Shown here: one piece after another, positions 11,413-29,700 of the stretch
Layout of the letters: each line of letters begins with the position of its first letter
Numbering within the stretch: position 1 is the stretch's first letter
Assembly: GCF_000003815.2 (NCBI RefSeq)
Contig: NC_049987.1
Coordinates: 11,335,049-11,399,048, forward strand
DNA length: 64,000 nt
Direction: 5' to 3'
From: Branchiostoma floridae
Taxonomy: Eukaryota > Chordata > Leptocardii > Amphioxiformes > Branchiostomatidae
The notes under the pieces: model-generated
Seen by the model: only the letters and a program-made list of their open reading frames with translations
The model's database searches: none
What the model was told of the DNA's origin: nothing
Made by a program: the position numbers and the translations under genes

Positions 11413-14400
11413 ATGCAGGCGAGACTAACAGCAGCATCAACACAGTTAAACGACGGAGGGGAGGAGGCGAGAGAATTCCCCGAAAAAGACGACTCAAAGT
11501 GTAAGTACATACTATTAGGCAGTACTATGATTGGCGAAATATTTTCGATTATATCTTCAACAGGTATGTTCCTTGTTAATTAATCAGTAGAAAGTTTACC
11601 ACTATTCACGGTAACTTATTGACCGTTTCATTGAGTGGCTATTTTCAACGTGGTGATAAGACTGTGCTGAAGCCAATCAATTGTACTGCAGTGTGTAACG
11701 ACGTTCAAAATGACATACAAATACTGACAGTAACTCCCCCCCCCCTCCAGACAGGACCCAAGGACAGTAAATGTTGGTTGATCTCCCAGGGTCGCTTGCA
11801 AATTAGTTCGCCAACTAGCGCAAACCAGGTGTTGTTCAACAGTACACAAAAGCCTTTAAGGCTTGGGTCAATTCTTTAATACTTAGCCTGCGTGCAAAAA
11901 TTATTTCACCTTGACATTAATACACGTTACAAAAACTGTGGCGCTGGAACTTCGCGTGATGAACTATAGTTCATCACGTGAAGTTCCAGCGCCACAAAGA
12001 AAGGGGCACACAAAGAAAAACAACCCCGCGAAGCTGACCTTTGAATTGGCTTAAGGCGTTCGTACTGTTTGCTTATTAGGTGGGCGGTATCACTTCAGCA
12101 TTGTACAAATGGGATGAATGAACTCAAGTAGGAAAATAATCATGCGACACATCGGGGTCATATGGAAGGGCACATGGCTTTCACTATTCTCTTAATATTT
12201 GGTGCACAGTTAGACTATCTTCGGGCATTGACGAGATCTAAACGCACATAGTTATTGTCAAGGCCAGTGCTCGTACTGTAGTGTGCAGGGATTTAGGCCC
12301 TTTCATCTGGAGATAACAAGATAAATATATAAATAACATAGCTTTCTGCAGACCACTGGTGTGTATGATAGTCAGTGGCCATTACAAGTTCTTCTTGTAC
12401 TCGTACAATTGGATTTCTGTAATGAACAAAATGAAGTGTCTCTTACTTTGGTTGGATAGATGATAGATCAATGGGCTAGTGTAAAACAAGACTGGGAGTC
12501 TTTTCGCTACGTTTGTTTTCAGAATCTATCTTACGTATGCAGTGATACTCTCTAACTTACCTTACTCTTTACTCTTTAACTTAACCTACCGCACCGAACT
12601 GAACCGAACTTAACTGTGCTACTTCATTTCCTAATCCTACTTTGTGTATTCCTGAGGTAGTGAAGTCTCTGGGTAACGCCCTCCGGACGGGGTGGTCGCG
12701 CCAGTCCAGCCGCACGAGGCGGTCCAAGCCCCCGGCGGGAGTGACGGGCCTCCTGCCGCAGATCGTCACCCACGGGCTGACGGACCCCGGCCGGGCTGAC
12801 CGCAGGGTCCGCATCAACATCAGCGGGATGAAGTTCGACACCAGGGAGAGGGTGCTTCTCAGGTACGGTACCGCGTGATAACGTGTGTCATTATAAGCAG
12901 GACCGATTCTCTGCAAGGGCCCGTTCATACTTTGAAGGTGGGTTCACACGTGTGTCCGTTTCAAGTCCGTTTGAGGTCGCATGGAAGTTTAAACCTCTAC
13001 CAGGCTCCACAGACGGTCGCCTGAAAAATAATAGAAATTTGACAAATACAGACAGGTAACATGCCATAGGAGTTAGCTGGTTGCAAACCGCAATTCTCGA
13101 ACAGCTAATTTGTCCAATTTCTACTATTTTTCTAGCGACCTAGTAAAAGCTAAGAATTCCATACGGACCTCCTACGCACGTGTGAACGGGCCCGTGCACA
13201 TAATAGGTCCTGCTTTACGTAATTTCAAGTCCGACCGCGCGTTCCGATCCGTTGACATTTTTTTTGTCTTAGGTAAAAGGCGGGCGAAGTAGTCTTTTTT
13301 TTCAGCTCGATAACCATGCTGCACAACAGTCGTTTATAGTATGGGCGATGCTATTATTTCTCCGTAACTCCGTAAAAGTAATTTCAACTCTCATATTTCT
13401 TTACAAGAATATCCCAGAACGTTAATACCTTAACACTGGTTTCATTTGCAAACGTTAACGTTTTATCATTTCCCACCCAGGTATCCCCAAACCCTCCTCG
13501 GCGACGTTGTCCGGCGGCAGCGGTTCTACGTCCCGGAGGAAGAGGAATACTTCTTCGACCGACACCGACCGAGCTTCGAGGGGATCTTCCGCTACTACCA
13601 AACGGGCAAGATCGAACGGCCGCGCAACGTTCCACAGGACGTTTTCGCGGCAGAACTGGCATATTTCGACATGGGGAAACTTGTCATCAACAAATTTCTT
13701 AAAGACGAAGGGTACGATGTATCGGAGAACGTCTTACCCGAAAAAGAACCCCAGAGAACGGTATGGATTCTTTTCGAAAGCCATGATGGTATTTTGGCCA
13801 AATTCGTCGGCCTAGTTACGGTTTTGTTTATCCTACTGTCGGTGGGGACGTCTTGTGCAGAGACACTACCCCGCTTCCGTAACCTCACAGACCAGACGTT
13901 CGCTCATGTAGGTGACGTCAAAGTGAACCTTAACATCGCCTTCAGTAACATCTTCTTTCAGATTGAAACAGCGTGTATCGTCTGGTTCTGCATTGAACTC
14001 GCCATGCGTTTTTATGCAAGCCCAAGAAAAAGACGGTTTGTTAAGGACATCATGAATATTCTGGATTTCGTGGTGATCTTGCCTTACTTCATCGATCTCA
14101 TCTTGATTGTGGCGAACGTTGACCCCACGGGGTCTAACATCATCCCTGCTACGATAGTACGCGTGCTGCGATTGGTCCGTGTCTTCAGAATCTTCAAGCT
14201 ATCAAGACATATGAGGTAAGAGTTAAGATGTCTAAGTAGTATCCCTCGGAAACGTAAGAGCAGGAAGTTCTAAATAGTAGCCTACGAAAGTCATTGTTCT
14301 TTTTGTTGCGTCAATAGTTTCTCTGATACCCTCACCCCACTGATACCTCCTAGAGCGCTTCAGATGCTGGCCGCCACCCTGAGAGCCAGCGCTCCTCAGC

Positions 14401-15345
14401 TCATCATGTTGATCTTCTTCATGGCCATCCTGGTTGTTCTGTACTCCAGTATCATCTACTTCATGGAGATGGACCATCCTGACCACTTCTTCCCAAGTAT
14501 ACCAGGTCAGTGGACATTTTGGACGATACTAATGTCCGTCAGACGGAATACAACCGCGTACCCAGGTTATTCAATGCCTGTCAGACAATCTTGCACCCAG
14601 GCTATAATGTGGTCAGGAAGCAGATACGAGATCATCAGCGCCATACTTGGTGTTTTAGAGGGATGTTTTTTTTTGTGCTAAAAAAGGGGATTTTCTCTCT
14701 CAAAATAATATGGCGTGTATGCCTGCCCAAAGTATCCCTTTGTATACGCACATAGCAAAGTGCGTCTTGGCAAATGTGTAGCTAGTGCCGTTAGACGTTC
14801 AATAAACATGTCAACGATGTGACAATGGACATTCTACTTTCCACTCTCAATGCTGTAAAATATCTTTACATTCTTAGACAAGGAGCCTCGGTAATTAACT
14901 ACACAACGCGGATGCGTAACGTAACGTAATCCTATTATCCTGCCGGTGGTACTAGTGAATAGGCATATTATAAGCCCCAAAATGTGTTTCAGCGGCGTTC
15001 TGGTGGGCGATCATCACCCTCACCACGGTAGGCTATGGCGACATCTACCCAAAAACACCCTGGGGCAAGGCCTTCGCCTGTATCTGCGTCATCAGCGGTA
15101 TCCTGGTCATCGCCATGCCAATGCCTATCATCACAAAGAACTTTGAAAAATTCTACAAAAAGAACGGGAACAACCCGTTTAAAGCCCTGCCACTGAACAA
15201 CGGGCACGAGGAAAGAGATGACAACAATTCAGAACACAGAAAGCGAACATATGCCGTACGGCTGACTGACATCGAGACAGAGGAACATGAAAGCTTTTTG
15301 AAAGATGAGGATGAGAGTAGTTCTGGATTTCTATCATCCGTATAG
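11413..15345 (+). CDS. Shaker-like (Kv1-type) voltage-gated potassium channel
   Basis: Pore-forming alpha subunit of a tetrameric plasma-membrane K+ channel. Exons: 11413-11500 (tentative), 12661-12862, 13481-14215, 14354-14505 and 14993-15345; phases agree, giving about 509 residues. Visible in order: T1 tetramerisation domain ([29 protein letters not shown]) without the zinc-binding HX5CX20CC of Shaw/Shab/Shal channels; S1; an S1-S2 glycosylation site (NLT); S2; S3; S4 with basic residues every third position ([17 protein letters not shown]); S5; selectivity filter TTVGYGD; and S6 with PMP where Kv1 channels have PVP. The C-terminus LSSV fits a class I PDZ ligand. Exon 1 is inferred from an ATG, a perfect GTAAGT donor at 11501 and phase; without it the start is unknown. 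Intron 1 holds a 60-bp palindrome, intron 2 an inverted-repeat element. Confidence 0.88.
11937..11996. repeat. 60-bp near-perfect loop-less palindrome
   Basis: Two 30-bp arms meet directly at GAACTATAGTTC with only one mismatched pair. The arms begin TGTGGCGCTGGAACTTC. There is no spacer. It lies in the proposed first intron of the K+ channel. It could be a minimal foldback element or an assembly artefact of a hairpin. Confidence 0.9.
12896..13214. mobile_element. Inverted-repeat element in K+ channel intron 2
   Basis: AGCAGGACC at the left end is mirrored by GGTCCTGCT at the right end. Inward, GGGCCCGTTCA is mirrored by TGAACGGGCCC, giving imperfect inverted termini of about 40 bp over 319 bp. 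The interior has no open frame. A target-site duplication is not obvious, so the superfamily is not assigned. Confidence 0.55.
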
Positions 15346-15401
15346 AGTTTCAGTAACTGTCAAAGTCGTTTTCAACTCCTCTGAGCATAGATGGGTATAA
15401 C

Positions 15402-15426
15402 ATATATATATACACACATCTATACA

Positions 15427-15456
<30 letters not shown>
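15402..15456. repeat. (TA)n microsatellite
   Basis: Interrupted AT/TA dinucleotide tract about 57 nt after the K+ channel stop codon, in its presumed 3' UTR. Confidence 0.9.
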
Positions 15457-15457
<1 letters not shown>

Positions 15458-15773
15458 CCCTTTAAAGCAACAGTACCTCGTCGAAATATCACGTATCATG
15501 TAAACATTCTCAGGAAAGAAGTTTCCTTTCCCGTTTTTTTTACAACCTTGTGAAACTGCTTTTCTGTTTAAATTCCCAAGTTAAAAAGTGACTTTTAATG
15601 ATATTTTGCTCATTTGAATTTACAATTTGCATTTGCAATGTATAAATTTTAGTCATTTTTGGAAAATGGTGTTGATCTCGGTATGTTTGTCATTTTGGGG
15701 TAAAAAAACGATCATGCTAAAATATTTTCATCATCGTTCTTGCATCTACTTGTCTAAGTCTACTTGTACAGAA

Positions 15774-15819
15774 AATAAATTACAAGAATCCCATCATACT
15801 GATCTATGTGGTCTTTATT
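15774..15819. promoter_or_regulatory. Paired poly(A) signals of the convergent K+ channel and YARS genes
   Basis: AATAAA is at 15774-15779 on the plus strand (downstream of the K+ channel stop at 15345) and at 15819-15814 on the minus strand (downstream of the YARS stop at 16716). The cleavage sites expected 10-30 nt further on would nearly coincide. The assignment is inferred from position; AT-rich sequence gives such hexamers by chance. Confidence 0.35.
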
Positions 15820-16715
15820 TGCAGTTTCCGAGTCATTCTCTTACAAGGAAAGAACTCATACATGTGTTTTGTCAGTGCAGCATGAAAATATACTTCTTAC
15901 TTTAAATTTTCAGTGAATGATAAGCAATATCAATAGAGCAACAAACCTTTGTTCCAATTTGAAGCACATGATTTCCAAAAATATGTGCAAATCACAAACT
16001 TATGTAGATTCTGAACAATACATTGGTACAAAGCTTTGAAGCTATGTCTGAAACATATGAATATCTTATAAGGGCCAAAATAATATTTAATTTCAATGGC
16101 CTTTTTGTAGTTCTCACAAACAAGTATGAACAATTTTTTAATATCCGATAATATTACATTAAATATATGTATACAAGAACTGTGACAAAACAAAGACATA
16201 AAGCTGTATGACAGAGGCATGGCAAGGTAGACATCGATGTCATTCACGTGACTTACAACGTACATGTTTAAATCATTTTAAATACTGAAACAACTCTGAA
16301 TTAAAACAGTCATCATAGCTTGACATAAGCAGATAAGCTTCTATCTGCCTTCTGTTCAGGTACATGTATCTACTAACAGTTTGATAGGAATCAAGGCAGA
16401 TACATGTAATTTGTTGCAACTCTTATTGTTTAAGACATGTACTAGGAACAGTTAATCATAACTAATTGGTAAAAAATCTTGTAAGCAAGAGATTGGAAAT
16501 TTTTGAAACCCGAGATTTTGAAATGTCTTCTTAGTCCAGAGTCACTTTCAAGCAAAGGTGTTGCCCAAAGGCAAGGTAATGTCTATCTATTAACAATTGA
16601 CAGTTTACCATTTGTGCAATTGGGATTCTGACAAAAAAGGCTTAAGTTACACTCATCACTTATAGTCTGCTTGTGATGCACATATTTTTTAATTTTGGAT
16701 TTTTTCATTGGCTAT
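15820..16715 (-). other. Presumed YARS 3' UTR
   Basis: About 900 bp of AT-rich sequence after the YARS stop codon with no recognisable coding motif. A 111-codon minus-strand open frame (15930-16265) has no recognisable domain. If the signal at 15819-15814 is used, this is the 3' UTR. Confidence 0.35.
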
Positions 16716-25192
<8,477 letters not shown>

Positions 25193-25560
25193 GGCTGTGA
25201 TATGGTGAAAAGCAAAATTTAATTATCTTTTAATATTCTATAATAAATTACAATATATATTACTTTATGATTAAATTCTAGACCTATTTTTGGTTTTATT
25301 TTTGTTGTTTTGCTGAAAAAGAAAAATGCGTTCTGTATTGACTTATATTCTCTTTCTTTACTCTAGTCGTTATCAAAGAAAGCATGCTCCCTTATGAATT
25401 TATAACGTATCAAAGCTTGAGGTGGGAGGGGGGCAACACATGTACAAGATCCTACTAAGCCACGTTGCGTTTATAATACCGCTGCGAACATTTTCGGCTA
25501 CTCTCTACATAACTATGCGGACCTTTCAGGCACTCTAGACAAAGAAATAATGTATCTTAC

Positions 25561-25690
25561 CTGTGGTATTGTTTTTAGCTCTAACGGTGGCAGTTATTTT
25601 AGTTTGGAAATTTTTCTTTCCCGTATCCGGCTAGCGGCTGTTCGCATCACACGGTGTGAGCCTTGCGTCAGCTATTACCGCAAACAAGAC
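25561..25690 (-). promoter_or_regulatory. Probable noncoding first exon and promoter region of YARS
   Basis: The YARS ATG at 25192 is preceded on the minus strand by an acceptor-like ATATCACAG directly before CCATGG. Upstream, ACCACAG|GTAAGAT at about 25561 is a strong donor, so a noncoding exon ending there is likely. The start site is not determined. The stretch lies between the divergent YARS and acyltransferase genes. Confidence 0.45.
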
Positions 25691-26489
25691 TCGCTGTCGT
25701 AAAACCCGTTAGCTAAAATCTTAGCGTTTTTACTTTTAGATCATTCGCATTAGATAAACGCTATATTATTTAGATCAGCCTAATTATGTGCTGAATACCA
25801 TTAACTATGGATTCGTGTTAGATTCCCTGGTGAGGGAAAGTAGCACGACATTATGGACATTTTTCGGCACTAATTTTTCGCTCCAGAAGGTTGATGACCT
25901 TTGCACTTTCTGAAGATACCCTTTTCCTCGCCTTGGTGTGTTTCGTTCCTTTACCACTGACGTGTACGTCTCCAGCTTGACCTGAGGTTTAAAGGTGTAC
26001 AGATCTATCTGGTAAGTTTCTAGAAACGTCCATACGTAAGACAGGCGCGTGACCTTCACAATGTAAATAAAACAAGGTGGTGTGATACGGGTGGGAGGGG
26101 GGCAGGTCATTTTTGGTTCGAGGGGCGTGGGTTTTTATTGAGGTACACGTGTGCTTAACGTACTGCCAAGGTGTTGCGTCTTCTACATCTATAACTGCAA
26201 TTGTTGACACTGCATGTTCACATCTGTTCACTAGCTAATTGAATATTGATATAGAATAAGATATGCAACCATATGTTGTTGTCATCTCCTAGATTCTTGC
26301 CAGTCAAATAATTTTTTGAAAAGCTGTGGGTCTTTGTGATTCAGTGATAGGGAATACACCATGTTGTAACTTGTATTCTCTCTCTCTATATATATATTGA
26401 ACGTTAGATCATAAAGGAGTAAAAAAATTGGTATGTTATGACGGTGTACCCAAGGGAGCCACCAACTCAAACTACAGCCCATATCAGCA

Positions 26490-26690
26490 CGAATAGACAC
26501 ATAAGAATATTCCTTTTTTCCCCGAACCATACCAGAGTTGAACTCCCTGCCTGGCACTGTCGTGACAGCCCACACGGATCATTCCTTGCCAGGCTGGAGG
26601 ATTGCCCGCCTTAACCCGGGACCTCAACTCCCCCTACTTTGTCCCTGATGGGGTTATCTGGGGGTAGTGTAATGTAGATGTAGATGTGTA
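26490..26690 (+). mobile_element. 3' end of a CR1/L2-type LINE
   Basis: From 26508 the frame reads SFFPRTIPELNSLPGTVVTA and ends at a stop near 26647. The FxPRTIxxxNSLP motif is characteristic of the last part of CR1/L2/Jockey-type reverse-transcriptase proteins. It is followed by an ATGTAG-rich tail (about 26672-26690) like a LINE 3' microsatellite tail. It lies 5' of the acyltransferase start codon, in the shared intergenic region. Confidence 0.65.
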
Positions 26691-26729
26691 GATTTAACTT
26701 GTTTCCTACTTGACCCAGCAGGAGTCACC

Positions 26730-29700
26730 ATGGGGCTGGTGTCAGCGTTGAAGCAGTTTGTGGTGGTTCACATCCTCATCGCGTACGTGTTCATCGTGAG
26801 CGGGATCATCTGTAACATCTTCCAGGCTGCAGGGTACCTGCTTCTCCGACCTATCTCCCTCACAGCCTACAGGAAACTGGCAGCGTTCTTCACTAACATG
26901 CACTGGAGCCGTGAGTTGGTTTTACAAGATTCTTGGTCTGCAAGCCATTTCATGATATGAGAAACCAAATTTGGATTTGTGTAGCCCTTAACTTCATACT
27001 AGTAGCTGGAATGATGCAAGAAAAAGGTGTTGTTTTATATGAAATTTGTTTCCTATTACTAGTATTAGGAAACTGTCAATGGTTGCTGAGCATCCATTCA
27101 ACAGTGGAAGCCTCTATTTGAAAGGGGGTGTTAGTCAATAAGCCCTTTCACAGAGATCAGGATGCATGTATGGTGACAGGGATTCTAGGTAATTTGTGAA
27201 AGGTAAAGGCCTAGAAAAAGAAAATAAAACCCGTCTGGACATTGTCATGCAAATCGATACAATGGTCGAAACAAGGACTGTTTTCATTTTGGGGCCTTAC
27301 CTTTGACATATTACCTAGAATTCCTGTCGCTGCACATGCATTCTGATCTCTGTGAAGGGCTTATTAATAATGCATTGTCCAAAGAGCAACTGTTAGTGTT
27401 ATATCTACATTCTATCATTACGTATGTAGTACACCAACATTGCAAGTCAGAAATCAGGTTATGAGAACTTATGTCTGATGTCCTACATGTATCTACTGTG
27501 TTAAGAGTTTCATCATCTAGACCATGTTTGGTTATTATACATTTGAAAATGAACATTGTAATTTATTTGATGAGTTTTTTTTTCCATGGGCCATCTTGTC
27601 ATCACTTAAGTTCCAAAACCAAGCTTGTTTTTAGCATGATGTCATGGTTGTTGCCTTGGTCTTAGACTTACTAGTACTTTGTTGATTGTATTAGCCAGTA
27701 CACGTTTATTGAACCAACAAGAAAGTAGTTTTTTTGCAGTTTGTCCTTTTTTTCCCATGCTTGTCCCTTTTTTCCCATGCACGCTCCTCACAGAAGTGGT
27801 TTTCCTGAACGAATGGTGGGCAGGGTCAGAAGTTACAGTTTATTCTAGTGATGAGCAGTGGCAGGAACACTTTGGGAAGGAGAAGGCTGTTATAGTGATG
27901 AACCACCATTATGAGGTGGATTTTCTGCATGGCTGGACCTTATGTGAAAGGTTGCAGGTGTTAGGGGTAAGTTAGTCAGTCAGGCCGTGTGCTAACTCAC
28001 GCATGTTAGTCTTATGTAGATGTATGCATACTACAAAGTTACTGGGTTGTTTGTGATAAACAAAAACATCATGACCTCATGTGCCCTATTTAGACATTCA
28101 CATTTGTTTACACTCGGCTGGTGTGTATCTATTTATACCAAAAGAAAATAAAGGGACCTTGGTTCAAGGTATTTTTATCCTTGCTGTTTGTTACATGCCA
28201 GAATATTGAAATCATAAACTTTGATATGATAAAGCAATAAATGCCAAGAAGAAGGCTTACGATGTAGATTTAAAGATTTTCAAAGCTTTTTTTCTTCAAA
28301 TTATTTTCAGTTTTGCCTCCAAAATCTTACATTGAATCTTAATTTTGCTTGAGTTGAACTACACTTTGAAATAGGGTGCATGGGTCTGTGATGATTCCTG
28401 TGAAGTCACACCCAACCTCACTGTCCTTGCTAACGCTGTGTGTGATATCTGTTCCTCCTGACTACATCCATACTATCATTCCACGCTTCGCTGTTTAGAA
28501 CTGGTATTTCTGAACGAGTGGTGGGCAGGCTCCACCATTAACATGTATGGTACGGACGCTGACATTGGACGCATCGGGAAAGAGAACGCGGTCCTGTTGA
28601 TGAATCATAAGTATGAGACGGACATGATCAGTGGCTGGACCGTGTGCGAGCGGTTCGGATGTCTCGGGGTGAGTTAGTCGTATTATCACATATGGTCTGA
28701 CTGTCATGTCATAAAGAAGCCTCAGAAGGTCACCCCAAATGGAACGACCAATATGTCTTTCTTTCAATATGGGAAAAGTTTCCTTATAGACCTGTAACCT
28801 TTGCTTTGCTTGCTTGAATTGTAATATAGTGGACCAGAAATTCTGGTCACTCTAAAACGGTCACAGCTTGACCTCTTCATAAACTTTTGTCACCCCTCTC
28901 TATGATTTCAACCTCACTGATTCTTACATTTAATGTAGTTATTTGGGCATGTACATAAAATACCTGTAAGCATATACAGATTCTCATAGCTAACCTTTGT
29001 GTACCAGTGTTTCTGTTAATCTATTTTTATTCCAGAGGCAGGTGTGTGTTGTTGTTTTCTCATTGATAGTAGATTTACCAGGCAACTACATAATTATGCA
29101 AATATATATGAGCTACATTTTTTAAGCAAACTTCATGAAAACTTTAAATAGAGAACTATATCCTAATGTTTTTAGCTTGTGCTACATGATAGAAATGATT
29201 TCCTTTTCAGAACTCTAGGACACCAAAACAGATAGTTACAACAATGCAAAGTGTTGTTTAAACTGAAGGGTGCATAATTCACTGCATATTGTGGGAAAAA
29301 AATTCTCTACTAGATAGGTAACATGTGTAAGCAAATGCAACATATTTCAACCATCTCCCACCTATGCAAAAATGGACTGTTCCAAAAGTGAATTTAAAAA
29401 AAAATTACCTATGGTATGGTTGAAATATAACAACTCATACTTGACTTGTAAGTTGTACACACATAGAAATATGAATACGTGAGATGCAACTTAGTATTTG
29501 TAGCTAGATACTATCATATTGTAGTCTGTCAAACTTGGTTAACACGTAATCACAGTATTCCTGTGTATTTGTAAGCCTGGAAAATCTTTAAAGACTAAGA
29601 CTAGCCTACTGTTTTCAGACATCCCGAGCCCTTATAAAAGAATCAGTCAAGTACCTGCCTGTTGTTGGCTGGACCATGTTCTTCATCGAGTTCCTCTTCC

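Noticed and set aside
13384-13888. Antisense and frame-shifted open frames over the K+ channel exon
   Set aside because: Composition shadows of the true exon, which has clear channel motifs and matching splice phases.
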